From Pseudomonas bijieensis (GTDB taxonomy: Bacteria > Pseudomonadota > Gammaproteobacteria > Pseudomonadales > Pseudomonadaceae), in assembly GCF_013347965.1 (NCBI RefSeq), contig NZ_CP048810.1, forward strand, positions 6,013,501 to 6,077,500: a stretch of DNA of 64,000 nt. The letters are read 5' to 3'. Position numbers and translations under genes: made by a program. Every line of letters begins with the position of its first letter. The first letter of the stretch is position 1. The notes below the pieces were generated by a model. The model had not been told where the DNA came from. It searched no databases and saw nothing but the letters and a program-made list of their open reading frames with translations. This document shows positions 44,872-54,907 of the stretch, one piece after another.

Positions 44872-45462
44872 ATGTCCCAGTCGATTGGCGTGATCATTCT
44901 CGCGGCCGGATCGGGCAGCCGTTTCCGCCAGGTTGCAGGCCCGGACAAGGATAAATTGCTGGCCGATTGTACGGGGCGTGACGGTGCTGTGCGGTCGGTG
45001 ATCGAGCAGGTGTTGGTGAATCTGCCTGCTTCCTTGGAAAAGCGCGTGCTGGTGACCAGCCCGGAGCGTCCGCAGGCCATTCGCATGGCCCAGGCCTACG
45101 GCTGCGATTTCGTGGAGCTGGATTCGCCCGGTTTGGGCGATAGCATTGCCGCCGGCGTCCAGGCCTGCCCGGACCTTGATGGCTGGCTGATTTTGCTCGG
45201 CGACATGCCGTTCATCCTGCCGTCGAGCATCGAGCAGGTGGTGGCGGGGATTCGCGAGGATGGCATCAGCGTGCCGGTGCTTGCAGGTGAGTATGGGCAT
45301 CCGGTGGGGTTTGGTCGTGAGTTTGGAGCGAAACTGATGGCGCTCACCGGGGATCGCGGCGCCAAGGTATTGTTTGCTGGGGCGCGAGTGGTTGAAGTGC
45401 CGGTGGATGACCCAGGCGTGACGTGGGATGTTGATGTGCCTGAAGCACTGACTTTCAAATAA
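44872..45462 (+). CDS. MocA-like molybdenum-cofactor nucleotidyltransferase
   Basis: The 196-residue protein has the nucleotidyltransferase start IGVIILAAGSGSRFRQV and LILLGDMPFI. MocA-type enzymes add CMP to the molybdopterin cofactor, the form used by xanthine-oxidase-type hydroxylases, so it fits the upstream operon. GAGGAGGG precedes the ATG. Confidence 0.88.
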   Translation: MSQSIGVIILAAGSGSRFRQVAGPDKDKLLADCTGRDGAVRSVIEQVLVNLPASLEKRVLVTSPERPQAIRMAQAYGCDFVELDSPGLGDSIAAGVQACPDLDGWLILLGDMPFILPSSIEQVVAGIREDGISVPVLAGEYGHPVGFGREFGAKLMALTGDRGAKVLFAGARVVEVPVDDPGVTWDVDVPEALTFK

Positions 45463-45479
45463 CAGACGACGCAAAACCC

Positions 45480-45570
45480 TGTGGGAGCGAGCCTGCTCGC
45501 GAAAGCGGTCTGACTTCAGTATTGATGCAAGCTGACCCGGCGCTATCGCGAGCAGGCTCGCTCCCACATT
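45480..45570. repeat. Paired REP palindrome
   Basis: GTGGGAGCGAGCCTGCTCGC and, about 55 bases on, GCGAGCAGGCTCGCTCCCAC form an inverted pair, the same family as the Tad array, between convergent genes. Confidence 0.92.
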
Positions 45571-45635
45571 GGATCTTCAATGGGCATAAGCCTTGCGCCT
45601 GGTCCGAGACCCACTGTGGATAAGTCTGAAGGCAT

Positions 45636-45675
45636 AAAAAAGCCCCGCCTGGCATGACCAGGCGGGGCTTTTTAC
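45636..45675. terminator. Bidirectional terminator between the mocA-like gene and rne
   Basis: AAAAAAGCCCCGCCTGG pairs with CCAGGCGGGGCTTTTT around CATGA. Confidence 0.9.
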
Positions 45676-45687
45676 TGGGCAATGGAA

Positions 45688-48600
45688 TCAGGCGTGAGGT
45701 TTAGGCTCGTGCTCTTTTTCCAGGGCTTCAGTGTGACGCGGCGCGACTTCTTCAGCGGTGTGCTGAGGTGCGTCGATTTCCGGAGCTGGTTCAACCGGGG
45801 TTTCCGCAACCGGGGCAGGGGCTGCCTCGACGGCTTCCACCACTGGTGCTGGCTCGGCAGCAGGCGCTTGAGCGGCGGCAGCGGCAGCTTGTTCGGCTTC
45901 CTTCTGCAGGCGCTCGGCTTCACGCTTGCGACGACGCACTTCACGTGGATCGTTCGGCGCGCGGCCATTCGCGGTCAGGGCGCTGGCAGGTGCAGGCGCT
46001 TCAACCGGGGCAGGTGCTTCGACGACCACGGGGGCTTCGACCACTGGAGCCGGCTCGACCACTTCTGGTTCGACCGCTTTCACTGGCTCTGGTGTCGGCT
46101 CAGGTTCGACAACCGGCGCCGGTGCAGCTGGCTCGGCGGTCCAGTTGAACGCTGTCTGCTCTTCGCGGGCAGGCTCTGGTGCCTTTTCCTCGGCCGGTGC
46201 TTCGAAGGCTGGCTCAGCGGCTGCCACTGGTTGCTCGACGACCGGTGCAGGCTCGGCGACCACTTCAGTTTCAGCAACCTGGGCTTCACGGGCCGGAGCG
46301 ACTTCCACTTCTGGCGAAGCAGTGGTTTCTACCGGGGTAGTGGCTTCGACTACGGGAGCTTCGGCAACCGGCGCGCTTTCCACCGCGGCGGTGGCGCGTT
46401 CGGCTTGTTCGTGAGCCTGGGCTTCGGCCGGAGCGCTGATCGCGCTGCTGGCAACGGCCGCGGTCACGGCCAGGCCGGCAGCCAGGTCCGCAGCGCTTGG
46501 CGCTTCGGCGTTCTCGGTGGACTCGGATTCTTCCGAGCCTTCGATCACATTGCCGTTGGCGTCGCGCTGACGCTCACGACGGTTGCTGCGACGACGCTGG
46601 CCACGGGAGCGGCGGCGTGGACGATCGCCTTCGGCGGTGTCCTGGCCGTCTTCCTGCAACTGCTCTTCGGTATTCAGCACTTCTTCTTCGCTGGCAGCGG
46701 CGGCTGCCTGCTCGGCACGTGGTTGACGTTCTTCACGTGGAGGACGCGGTGCACGTTCTTCACGCGGCTGGCGGGCCGGACGCTCTTCAGCGGTGGCTGC
46801 TGCAACGGCCGGGGCGGCATCCAGTGGCTCGCGCAGTTCGCGAACACGTTCTTCACGCTCGCCACGAGGCTTGCGATCTTCACGTGGTGCGCGTGGCTGG
46901 CGTTCTTCACGCGGCGGACGCGGTGCGCGTTCTTCGCGGGCTACGGCTGGCGCTTCCTCACGGGCTTCGCGTGGCTGGCGTTCTTCACGCGGCTCACGTG
47001 GCGCACGTTCTTCACGCGGTGCACGTTCTTCGCGAGGCTTGCGTTCTTCGTCGCGACGACCGTTGCGGTTGCGGGTCTGCTGGCGACCGTTGCGGCGTTC
47101 TTCGTTGCGGGCAGGACGCTCGGTAGCGGCAGGCTTGGCGACAACGGCAGGCGCGGCAGGCTCTTCCTTGGTGGCGAACAGGCTGACCAGCGACTTCACC
47201 AGGCCCTTGAACAGGCTTGGCTCAGGCGCGGCGGCCGGGGCGGCAACCGGAGCGGCCACTTCGGTCGGAACCGGAGCGTTGGCACGGGCCGGAGCGGTCT
47301 TGACCGCTGCTTCCTGGCGAACCAGGGTGCGCGTGGCGGCAGCCGGCTGGACTTCTTCCACTTCGGCAGCAGCCGCAGCGATTTCGTAGCTGGACTGGTT
47401 GGTGTGGGCTTCCGGGCTGTCATCGCGCAGGCGCTGCACTTCAAAGTGCGGCGTCTCGAGGTGATCGTTCGGCAGGATGACGATACGGGCACGGGTGCGC
47501 AGTTCGATCTTGGTGATCGAGTTACGTTTTTCGTTGAGCAGGAACGCAGCCACCGGGATCGGCACCTGGGCGCGAACTTCGGCGGTGCGGTCTTTCAGGG
47601 CTTCTTCTTCGATCAGGCGCAGGATCGCCAGGGACAACGACTCGACGTCACGGATGATGCCGGTGCCGTTGCAACGCGGGCAGACGATGCCGCTGCTTTC
47701 GCCCAGGGACGGACGCAGGCGCTGACGGGACATTTCCAGCAGGCCGAAGCGCGAGATGCGACCGACCTGTACGCGGGCGCGGTCGGCCTCCAGGCATTCA
47801 CGGACCTTTTCTTCCACGGCGCGCTGGTTCTTGGCCGGGGTCATGTCGATGAAGTCGATGACGATCAGGCCGCCGATGTCGCGCAGGCGCAACTGACGGG
47901 CGATTTCCTCGGCGGCTTCAAGGTTGGTCTGCAGGGCGGTTTCTTCGATGTCGCTGCCTTTGGTGGCGCGCGCCGAGTTGATGTCGATGGACACCAGGGC
48001 TTCGGTCGGATCGATGACGATGGAGCCGCCGGACGGCAGTTCGACGACGCGCTGGAAGGCGGTCTCGATCTGGCTTTCGATCTGGAAACGGTTGAACAGC
48101 GGAACGCTGTCTTCGTAGAGCTTGATCTTGCTGGCGTACTGCGGCATCACCTGGCGAATGAAGGTCAGGGCTTCGTCCTGGGCTTCGACGCTGTCGATCA
48201 GCACTTCGCCGATGTCCTGGCGCAGGTAATCGCGGATGGCGCGGATGATCACGTTGCTTTCCTGGTAGATCAGGAACGGCGCGGAGCGATCCAGCGAGGC
48301 TTCTTTGATGGCGGTCCACAGTTGCAGCAGGTAGTCGAGGTCCCACTGCATTTCTTCGCTGCTGCGGCCAAGGCCGGCGGTGCGAACAATCAGGCCCATG
48401 TCAGCTGGGGCGACCAGGCCATTGAGAGCTTCACGCAGTTCGTTGCGCTCTTCGCCTTCGATGCGGCGGGAAATGCCACCGGCACGCGGGTTGTTTGGCA
48501 TCAGGACCAGGTAACGGCCGGCCAGGCTGATGAAGGTGGTCAGGGCGGCGCCCTTGTTGCCACGTTCTTCTTTTTCGACCTGGACGATGACTTCCTGGCC

Positions 48601-48882
48601 TTCGCTCAGGACGTCCTTGATATTGACGCGGCCTTCAGGGGCTTTCTTGAAGTATTCGCGGGAGATTTCTTTGAGGGGCAGGAAGCCGTGGCGCTCGGAG
48701 CCGAAATCGACAAAGGCAGCCTCAAGGCTTGGTTCGATGCGAGTAATCCGGCCTTTATAGATGTTGGCCTTCTTCTGCTCGCGTGCACCGGATTCGATAT
48801 CCAGGTCGTAGAGGCGCTGGCCGTCTACCAGTGCAACACGCAACTCTTCGGGTTGAGTTGCGTTAATCAGCATTCTTTTCAT
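45688..48882 (-). CDS. rne: Ribonuclease E
   Basis: The 1064-residue endonuclease is the core of RNA decay and rRNA/tRNA processing. It starts [21 protein letters not shown], as in E. coli. Next come the S1 domain ([22 protein letters not shown]...), the 5'-sensor, the DNase I-like catalytic domain with the Mg-binding aspartates ([20 protein letters not shown]), and the Zn-link CPRCNGTG. The C-terminal half is low-complexity: Arg/Glu-rich EERxPR repeats, then an Ala/Pro/Glu/Val-rich tail. That half would bind RNA and the degradosome partners. Its base composition creates a very long false reading frame on the opposite strand. Start fixed at ATG 48882 by family homology. Confidence 0.97.
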   Translation of the reverse strand: MKRMLINATQPEELRVALVDGQRLYDLDIESGAREQKKANIYKGRITRIEPSLEAAFVDFGSERHGFLPLKEISREYFKKAPEGRVNIKDVLSEGQEVIVQVEKEERGNKGAALTTFISLAGRYLVLMPNNPRAGGISRRIEGEERNELREALNGLVAPADMGLIVRTAGLGRSSEEMQWDLDYLLQLWTAIKEASLDRSAPFLIYQESNVIIRAIRDYLRQDIGEVLIDSVEAQDEALTFIRQVMPQYASKIKLYEDSVPLFNRFQIESQIETAFQRVVELPSGGSIVIDPTEALVSIDINSARATKGSDIEETALQTNLEAAEEIARQLRLRDIGGLIVIDFIDMTPAKNQRAVEEKVRECLEADRARVQVGRISRFGLLEMSRQRLRPSLGESSGIVCPRCNGTGIIRDVESLSLAILRLIEEEALKDRTAEVRAQVPIPVAAFLLNEKRNSITKIELRTRARIVILPNDHLETPHFEVQRLRDDSPEAHTNQSSYEIAAAAAEVEEVQPAAATRTLVRQEAAVKTAPARANAPVPTEVAAPVAAPAAAPEPSLFKGLVKSLVSLFATKEEPAAPAVVAKPAATERPARNEERRNGRQQTRNRNGRRDEERKPREERAPREERAPREPREERQPREAREEAPAVAREERAPRPPREERQPRAPREDRKPRGEREERVRELREPLDAAPAVAAATAEERPARQPREERAPRPPREERQPRAEQAAAAASEEEVLNTEEQLQEDGQDTAEGDRPRRRSRGQRRRSNRRERQRDANGNVIEGSEESESTENAEAPSAADLAAGLAVTAAVASSAISAPAEAQAHEQAERATAAVESAPVAEAPVVEATTPVETTASPEVEVAPAREAQVAETEVVAEPAPVVEQPVAAAEPAFEAPAEEKAPEPAREEQTAFNWTAEPAAPAPVVEPEPTPEPVKAVEPEVVEPAPVVEAPVVVEAPAPVEAPAPASALTANGRAPNDPREVRRRKREAERLQKEAEQAAAAAAQAPAAEPAPVVEAVEAAPAPVAETPVEPAPEIDAPQHTAEEVAPRHTEALEKEHEPKPHA

Positions 48883-49569
48883 GTAGTACCGTCGGTTTCC
48901 GGGCTGCCGGAAACGGCGTTCGGCACACACGACTTCTCACGGTCGGTGTCAGGTGCGTCCTGGAGATGGCAAGGCCAATCCAGTGTCCAGCGAGTTCGAC
49001 CCAATGATGGCGAAGTCGCGACGGACGCGTCCTGCTTGCTGGTACTCAAGCACTCAGTCAGGAGGAGGAATCAACCGGCGTCTGTGGACGAGATGAAGCG
49101 TCTAAATATAAGCCTAGTGCTACACAGACCGACGGTTGTACATCTCCACCCTACACGTATCCCTGATAATTCGGGTGCTGCCGCGCGCAGAATCCGCAGC
49201 GGGTTGGCATTTACCGTGAGCTCCGGAAGGGGAGGTCACGCATCATGGCTAATTTAGGCGTTGTTTCCGAAGCTCTCGCTCGGGGTCGTTCGCAGCTGAC
49301 TGCACTTTGTGAACTGGCCGTGAATGTGGCGCGCAAGGCGAGTCAAAACCCTGCTTTGCGGCGTATTTCAGGCCTCATGTCACCTGCGCTCGTTACACCT
49401 GCAAACTCTACCGTTACGTAGCGAAAGCCCCGTAGGACGGCCTCTCGTCCTCGTGAATTGCGTTGGTCAGGGCCGGTTTTTGACCGTTAGTCCGCTGTCC
49501 AGCCACTTTTGGCGGCGTTCGCGACTATAGCAGCAATGATTAAGTGCTTCAATTCCATAAAAAATTGTT
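48883..49569 (-). promoter_or_regulatory. Long rne leader and divergent rne/rluC control region
   Basis: A 687-base gene-free region separates divergent rne and rluC. In E. coli, RNase E controls its own mRNA through a long structured 5' leader, and this region is long enough for the same. A short inverted pair is seen near 48900 (CGGTTTCCGGGCTGCCGGAAACGG). No small gene is convincing here. Confidence 0.6.
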
Positions 49570-50538
49570 ATGATCGCCGCCATGACAACTACTGCCCCTT
49601 CGACCCCTGGCGTTCAACTGCTCGAGGTCTCGCCGGAATATGCCGGCCAACGAATCGATAATTTCCTGCTGGCCCGGCTCAAAGGCGTGCCCAAGACCTT
49701 GATCTACCGCATTTTGCGCAAAGGCGAAGTGCGGGTGAACAAAGGTCGGATCAAGCCTGAATACAAGCTCCAGGCTGGTGACGTCGTGCGCGTGCCGCCG
49801 GTTCGCGTGCCCGAGCGCGATGAGCCGGTACCCCTGGCCCAAGGGTTGCTGCAGCGCCTCGAGGCGTCGATTGTCTATGAAGACAAGGCCTTGATCGTGA
49901 TCAACAAGCCGGCGGGCATTGCGGTTCACGGCGGCAGCGGCCTGAACTTCGGCGTGATCGAAGCCTTTCGTCAGTTGCGTCCGGACGCCAAGGAGCTGGA
50001 GCTGGTCCATCGCCTCGACCGCGACACCTCCGGCCTGTTGATGATCGCCAAGAAGCGCAGCATGTTGCGTCACCTGCACGAGCAATTGCGCGGCGACGGC
50101 GTCGACAAGCGCTACATGGCGCTGGTGCGTGGCCGCTGGGAAACCGCCATCAAGCAAGTCCGGGCGCCGTTGCTCAAGAGCAACCTGCGTTCCGGCGAGC
50201 GCATGGTCGAAGTCAACGAGGAGGGCAAGGAGGCGCTGACGGTGTTCAAGGTGCTGCGTCGCTTCGACGACTTCGCCACCCTGGTCGAGGCCAAGCCGGT
50301 GACCGGACGTACCCATCAGATTCGTGTCCATACCTTGCACGCCGGGCATTGCATTGCCGGTGACAGCAAATATGGCGATGACGATTTCACCAAGGAAATC
50401 CGCGATCTGGGCGGCAAGCGGCTGTTCCTCCATGCCTACATGCTGACCGTGCCGCTGCCTGATGGTGGCGAACTGAAACTGCAGGCTCCGGTGGATGACA
50501 TGTGGGCCAAGACCGTGGAGCGGTTGAGTGCATCCTGA
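49570..50538 (+). CDS. rluC: 23S rRNA pseudouridine synthase RluC
   Basis: The 322-residue protein has an N-terminal S4 domain ([35 protein letters not shown]) and the RluA-family catalytic motif [15 protein letters not shown], with the active aspartate in RLDRD. Homologues modify three uridines in 23S rRNA. Translation could start at ATG 49570 or 49582; there is no clear ribosome-binding site, and TATGAT overlaps the first ATG, suggesting the second may be used. The divergence from rne is conserved. Confidence 0.93.
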   Translation: MIAAMTTTAPSTPGVQLLEVSPEYAGQRIDNFLLARLKGVPKTLIYRILRKGEVRVNKGRIKPEYKLQAGDVVRVPPVRVPERDEPVPLAQGLLQRLEASIVYEDKALIVINKPAGIAVHGGSGLNFGVIEAFRQLRPDAKELELVHRLDRDTSGLLMIAKKRSMLRHLHEQLRGDGVDKRYMALVRGRWETAIKQVRAPLLKSNLRSGERMVEVNEEGKEALTVFKVLRRFDDFATLVEAKPVTGRTHQIRVHTLHAGHCIAGDSKYGDDDFTKEIRDLGGKRLFLHAYMLTVPLPDGGELKLQAPVDDMWAKTVERLSAS

Positions 50539-51190
50539 CTACAAACTGCTGATCTTCGATTGGGACGGCACTCTGGCGAACTCCATTGGTCGGATCGTGG
50601 AGGCGATGCATGTCGCATCGGATCGCATGGGGTTTGCCCGGTGCGATGACTTCGCGGTCAAAGGCATCATTGGTCTCGGATTGCCGGAAGCCATCCGCAG
50701 CCTGTATCCGGCCATTGACGACGATGAACTGCTGGTTTTTCGTCAGCATTACGCTGATCGCTACATCGCGCTGGAAGCCGAGCCTTCACCATTGTTCGAT
50801 GGTGTGGTGGAAACGCTCCAGGCCTTGCGTGCCGAGGGTTACCGTCTGGCGGTTGCGACCGGGAAAGCTCGTCGGGGCTTGGATCGGGTATTGAAGTCCC
50901 ATGGCTGGGAGGAGTATTTCGATATCACCCGGGCTGCGGATGAAACCGCCAGCAAGCCGCATCCGTTGATGCTCGAGCAGATTCTGGCGCATTGCAACAT
51001 GCGGCCGGAGCAGGCGCTGATGGTGGGGGATTCGTCATTCGACCTGCAGATGGCGCGCAATGCCGGCATGGGGTCGGTGGCGGTCAGCTACGGGGCTCAG
51101 GCCATCGAGGCTCTACGGGCATTCGAGCCGCGACTGGCCATTGATCATTTTCCTGAGTTGCACGCCTGGCTGAGCCGGCGGGCCCTTTAA
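50528..51190 (+). CDS. HAD-superfamily hydrolase (phosphoglycolate-phosphatase-like)
   Basis: The 220-residue protein has [10 protein letters not shown] with the nucleophile/acid pair near the start, [10 protein letters not shown] (motif II), KPHPLML (lysine) and [16 protein letters not shown]. It resembles small phosphatases such as Gph, but the substrate is unknown. The GTG start overlaps the end of rluC, so they are coupled. Confidence 0.9.
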   Translation: MHPDYKLLIFDWDGTLANSIGRIVEAMHVASDRMGFARCDDFAVKGIIGLGLPEAIRSLYPAIDDDELLVFRQHYADRYIALEAEPSPLFDGVVETLQALRAEGYRLAVATGKARRGLDRVLKSHGWEEYFDITRAADETASKPHPLMLEQILAHCNMRPEQALMVGDSSFDLQMARNAGMGSVAVSYGAQAIEALRAFEPRLAIDHFPELHAWLSRRAL

Positions 51191-51210
51191 GTCTTGCTAG
51201 GGATTCACCC

Positions 51211-52200
51211 ATGACCGATGAATGGAAAGCACCTGTCAAGGCGAGCGCCGAGAATGGTGATGACAAAAGCTGGAAGCTGCTGGAGAAAACCTTGCTCGCT
51301 GGCGTGCAGGAACAGCGTCGCGCCCGTCGTTGGGGGATCTTTTTCAAGTCGCTGACCTTTATTTACCTCTTTCTTGCGCTGGCGTTGTTCACGCCGCTGA
51401 TGGACATGGAAAAAAGCGCTGTCGCCGGCTCGGCGTACACCGCCTTGATCAATATCGAGGGCATGATCGCCGACAAAGAGCCTGCCAGCGCCGACAACAT
51501 TGTCGGCAGCCTGCGGGCTGCCTTCGAGGATCCTAAGGTCAAGGGTGTGGTGCTACGCATCAACAGTCCGGGTGGTAGCCCGGTGCAGTCGGGGTACGTT
51601 TACGACGAGATCGTTCGGTTGCGTGCATTGCACCCGGATATCAAAGTGTATGCGGTCATTTCCGATCTAGGTGCTTCCGGCGCCTATTACATTGCCAGTG
51701 CGGCGGACCAGATCTATGCCGACAAGGCCAGCCTGGTAGGTTCCATTGGTGTGACGGCGGCAGGTTATGGTTTTGTCGGGAGCATGGAGAAACTGGGGGT
51801 GGAGCGTCGGGTATATACCTCCGGCGAGCATAAATCCTTCCTTGATCCGTTCCAGCCGCAAAAGCCCGAAGAAACCGCTTTTTGGCAAGGTGTGCTCGAC
51901 ACGACCCACAAGCAATTCATTGCCAGCGTCAAGAAAGGTCGGGGCGAGCGCTTGAAGGATAAGGAACATCCGGAGCTGTTCTCCGGGCTGGTCTGGTCGG
52001 GGGAGCAGGCATTGCCGCTGGGTCTGATCGATGGCTTGGGCAGTGCCAGTTCGGTGGCGCGGGATGTGATCGGCCAGAAGGATCTGGTGGACTTCACCAT
52101 CGAAGAGTCGCCGTTCGACCGCTTCTCGAAAAAACTGGGGGCGAGCATTGCCGAGCATCTGGCGATGTGGATGGGGTTCCAGGGGCCAGCGTTGCGCTAA
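51211..52200 (+). CDS. sppA: Signal peptide peptidase SppA-like S49 protease
   Basis: The 329-residue protein has one N-terminal membrane anchor (FKSLTFIYLFLALALFTPLMDM) and an S49 domain: VLRINSPGGSPVQSGYVYDEI, ISDLGASGAYYIASAADQIYADKASLVGSIGV with the catalytic serine in SGAYY and a lysine in ADKASL. It is the short single-domain form. It degrades cleaved signal peptides or other membrane substrates. The gene set rluC-HAD-S49-maf is conserved in pseudomonads. Confidence 0.92.
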   Translation: MTDEWKAPVKASAENGDDKSWKLLEKTLLAGVQEQRRARRWGIFFKSLTFIYLFLALALFTPLMDMEKSAVAGSAYTALINIEGMIADKEPASADNIVGSLRAAFEDPKVKGVVLRINSPGGSPVQSGYVYDEIVRLRALHPDIKVYAVISDLGASGAYYIASAADQIYADKASLVGSIGVTAAGYGFVGSMEKLGVERRVYTSGEHKSFLDPFQPQKPEETAFWQGVLDTTHKQFIASVKKGRGERLKDKEHPELFSGLVWSGEQALPLGLIDGLGSASSVARDVIGQKDLVDFTIEESPFDRFSKKLGASIAEHLAMWMGFQGPALR

Positions 52201-52238
52201 TTCCTCGTTTCGCGCGATCTTCTGTGGCGAGGAGATTG

Positions 52239-52332
52239 CTGTGGGAGCAAAGCTTGCTCGCGATGAGCGATAACTCGGCTAGCCTGTATCATCACGGCGC
52301 CTGCATCGCGGGCAAGCCTTGCTCCCACAAAT
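52239..52332. repeat. Degenerate paired REP palindrome
   Basis: CTGTGGGAGCAAAGCTTGCT and GCAAGCCTTGCTCCCACA form an inverted pair, related to but diverged from the other REP copies. It separates convergent genes. Confidence 0.75.
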
Positions 52333-52361
52333 GAAGCCCTTCGCCACGCATGTATGTTGGA

Positions 52362-52940
52362 TCAGGGAATCTGCACACCCTCGGCCAGCAACATATCCAC
52401 AAGACGAATCAGCGGCAGGCCGATCAGGCTGGTGGCGTCCGGCCCTTCGGTGCTCTGGAACAGGCTCACGCCCAGCCCCTCGGCCTTGAAGCTGCCGGCG
52501 CAGTCATAGGGTTGCTCGGCCCGCAGGTAGCGTTCGACGCGCTCGGGGTCCAGCAAGCGCATGTTCACGGTAAACGGCACGCAGTCGACCTGGCAGCTGC
52601 CGGTCTGGCTGTTGAGCAGTGCCAGGCCGGTCAGGAACGTGACCTTGGCGCCGCTGGCGGCCAGCAGTTGTTCGCGAGCGTTTTCGAAGGTGTGAGGCTT
52701 GCCCAGGATGCGTTCGCCGAGCACGGCGACCTGGTCTGAGCCGATGATCAGGTGCGCCGGGTGGCTGTCAGCCAATGCCAGGGCTTTTTCCCGGGCCAGG
52801 CGTTTGACCAGTTCGAGGGCGCTCTCGCCGGGGCGATGGCTTTCGTCGATGTCGGGTGAGCTGCAGACGAACGGCAGTCCCAGGCGGGCAAGCAATTCCC
52901 GGCGATAGACCGAGCTTGAGGCAAGTAATAAAGGCAGCAT
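52362..52940 (-). CDS. Maf-family nucleotide pyrophosphatase (YceF-type)
   Basis: The 192-residue protein has the Maf signature LLLASSSVYRRELLARLGLPF and the catalytic regions REKALALA and IGSDQVAVL. YceF-type members hydrolyse 7-methyl-GTP. The location next to yceD-rpmF, as in E. coli, supports YceF. The start is ATG 52940, with AGGAG six bases upstream. Confidence 0.92.
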   Translation of the reverse strand: MLPLLLASSSVYRRELLARLGLPFVCSSPDIDESHRPGESALELVKRLAREKALALADSHPAHLIIGSDQVAVLGERILGKPHTFENAREQLLAASGAKVTFLTGLALLNSQTGSCQVDCVPFTVNMRLLDPERVERYLRAEQPYDCAGSFKAEGLGVSLFQSTEGPDATSLIGLPLIRLVDMLLAEGVQIP

Positions 52941-53045
52941 GGGCAGCTCCTGGAGGCAGGGGCGAATTCTAGCGAGGTGCGCAAGTGACGGACAGGGCTG
53001 AATTTCCTTTGACATGGCCGGGGGCATCCCTATAATGCTGCGCCT

Positions 53046-53573
53046 ATGTTGAATGACCCGATTCCACCTCACGTTGACCCGCGCAAATTGGCTGACCGTG
53101 GCACCACCCTTCAAGGTGAACTGCTGCTGGCCGATTTGAAGAGACTCTGCGACCCGCTTTCCGACGATGTCGGTACGGTCCAGGCCAAATTCGTTTTTGA
53201 ACGAGATGAACGTAAATCTGTGGTTATCCACAGCTTTATCGACACTGAAGTCAAAATGGTTTGCCAGCGTTGTCTTGAGCTGGTCACCCTGCCGATCCAC
53301 AGCGAATGCAGTTACGCCGTGGTGAAGGAGGGTGCGAATACCCAGTCGTTGCCGAAAGGTTATGACGTGCTGGAACTGGGCGAAGATCCATTGGATCTGC
53401 AGTCACTGATCGAGGAGGAGCTTCTGCTCGCCTTGCCCATTGTGCCTGCTCATCATCCGGAAGAATGCCAGCAGCCGGCGGGAGCAGATGAGCCCGAACC
53501 GAGCGAGGACGAGGTAACGCGGTCCAACCCGTTCAGTGTATTGGCGCAGTTAAAGCGTGACCCAAACGTTTAG
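53046..53573 (+). CDS. yceD: 23S rRNA accumulation protein YceD (DUF177)
   Basis: The 175-residue acidic protein has the DUF177 pattern (LADRGTTLQGELLLADLKRL, MVCQRCLELVTLPIHSEC, ELGEDPLDLQSLIEEELLLALPIVPAH) with a CxxC pair. The family is linked to ribosome assembly and always sits upstream of rpmF. Conserved operon position. Confidence 0.92.
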   Translation: MLNDPIPPHVDPRKLADRGTTLQGELLLADLKRLCDPLSDDVGTVQAKFVFERDERKSVVIHSFIDTEVKMVCQRCLELVTLPIHSECSYAVVKEGANTQSLPKGYDVLELGEDPLDLQSLIEEELLLALPIVPAHHPEECQQPAGADEPEPSEDEVTRSNPFSVLAQLKRDPNV

Positions 53574-53586
53574 GAGTTAATCAATT

Positions 53587-53769
53587 ATGGCTGTTCAGCA
53601 GAACAAAAAATCCCGCTCTGCCCGTGACATGCGCCGTTCCCACGACGCTCTCGAGGCTAGCACCCTGTCTGTAGAAAAAACCACTGGTGAAGTTCACCTG
53701 CGTCACCACGTATCGCCAGAAGGCGTATACCGTGGCCGTAAAGTGATCGACAAGGGCGCTGACGAGTAA
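53587..53769 (+). CDS. rpmF: Ribosomal protein bL32
   Basis: The 60-residue basic protein [21 protein letters not shown]... with [17 protein letters not shown] is a standard L32 of the zinc-free type (no CxxC). AGGAG lies upstream of the ATG. Confidence 0.97.
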
Positions 53770-53773
53770 TCAC

Positions 53774-54784
53774 TTGTCCGCTCAAGTCATCGCGATTGAC
53801 GCAATGGGCGGGGACTTCGGTCCCCGCAGCATTGTTCAGGCCAGCCTTGCTTGTCTGAATGCTACACCCTCGTTGCACCTGACCCTCGTCGGTCAATCCT
53901 CCCTTCTAGAAGAAATGCTCAGCGGCCAATCGGCTGTGGATCGTGCGCGCCTGACCATTTTCCCGGCGTCCGAAATCATCGCCATGGACGAAAAACCGGC
54001 CCAGGCCCTGCGCGGCAAGCCTGACGCCTCGATGCGGGTAGCGCTTGAGCTTCTGCGCGATGGCAAAGCCCAGGCATGTGTCAGTGCCGGCAATACCGGT
54101 GCGCTGATGGCGCTGTCGCGCTATGTGCTCAAGACCTTGCCGGGTATCGATCGGCCTGCGATGGTGGCGGCGATCCCGACCCAGCGCGGGATCTGCCAGT
54201 TGCTCGACCTGGGGGCCAACGTCGATTGCAGTGCCGAGCATTTGCTGCAATTTGCGGTGATGGGCTCGGTAGCGGCTGAAACCCTGGGCGTCGTGCGTCC
54301 TCGTGTGGCATTGCTGAACATCGGCACCGAAGACATCAAGGGCAACCAGCAAGTCAAGCTGGCGGCCACGCTATTGCAGGGTGCGCGGGGTATCAACTAC
54401 ATCGGCTTCGTCGAAGGCGATGGCTTGTACCGTGGCGAGGCCGATGTGGTGGTATGCGATGGCTTCGTTGGCAATATCCTGCTCAAGTCCAGCGAGGGGC
54501 TGGCCACCATGATTGGCCAGCGTATCGAGACCTTGTTCAAGCAAAGTCTGGTCTCGCGGGCAGTCGGTGCCCTGGCGTTGCCGTTGATGCGTCGGTTGCA
54601 GGCGGACCTGGCGCCGGCGCGGCACAACGGTGCGAGTTTCCTCGGGTTGCAGGGTATCGTGATCAAGAGCCATGGTTCGGCGGGCGTGCAGGGTTTCCAG
54701 AGTGCGATCAACCGAGCGGTGATCGAAATCCAGGAGAACCTGCCGGAGCGCCTGCATGGTCGCCTTGAGGATTTGTTAACTTAG
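53774..54784 (+). CDS. plsX: Phosphate acyltransferase PlsX
   Basis: The 336-residue protein makes acyl-phosphate for phospholipid synthesis. It starts with TTG at 53774, four bases after rpmF, giving [17 protein letters not shown], the typical PlsX N-terminus. Other family motifs are [10 protein letters not shown] and [17 protein letters not shown]. The next gene is fabD; fabH, which follows plsX in E. coli, is absent. Confidence 0.95.
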   Translation: MSAQVIAIDAMGGDFGPRSIVQASLACLNATPSLHLTLVGQSSLLEEMLSGQSAVDRARLTIFPASEIIAMDEKPAQALRGKPDASMRVALELLRDGKAQACVSAGNTGALMALSRYVLKTLPGIDRPAMVAAIPTQRGICQLLDLGANVDCSAEHLLQFAVMGSVAAETLGVVRPRVALLNIGTEDIKGNQQVKLAATLLQGARGINYIGFVEGDGLYRGEADVVVCDGFVGNILLKSSEGLATMIGQRIETLFKQSLVSRAVGALALPLMRRLQADLAPARHNGASFLGLQGIVIKSHGSAGVQGFQSAINRAVIEIQENLPERLHGRLEDLLT

Positions 54785-54907
54785 GCGTTTTCGTCCGACA
54801 ATGCTTAAATGTGACCGGTCGGTTTGAGCCGCCATCCAACTCTCAGTTTCCTAGCGCCCCCAGGGGCGTCAATTTTTGACGACAAGATCATTAGGGGCTT
54901 TGTTTTC

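Noticed and set aside
45682..49257. A reading frame of about 1190 codons on the plus strand opposite rne
   Set aside because: It is antisense to the whole of RNase E. Its product is an implausible run of Phe, Gly, Leu and Arg-rich stretches caused by the third-position GC bias and repeats of rne. RNase E itself is unmistakable on the other strand.
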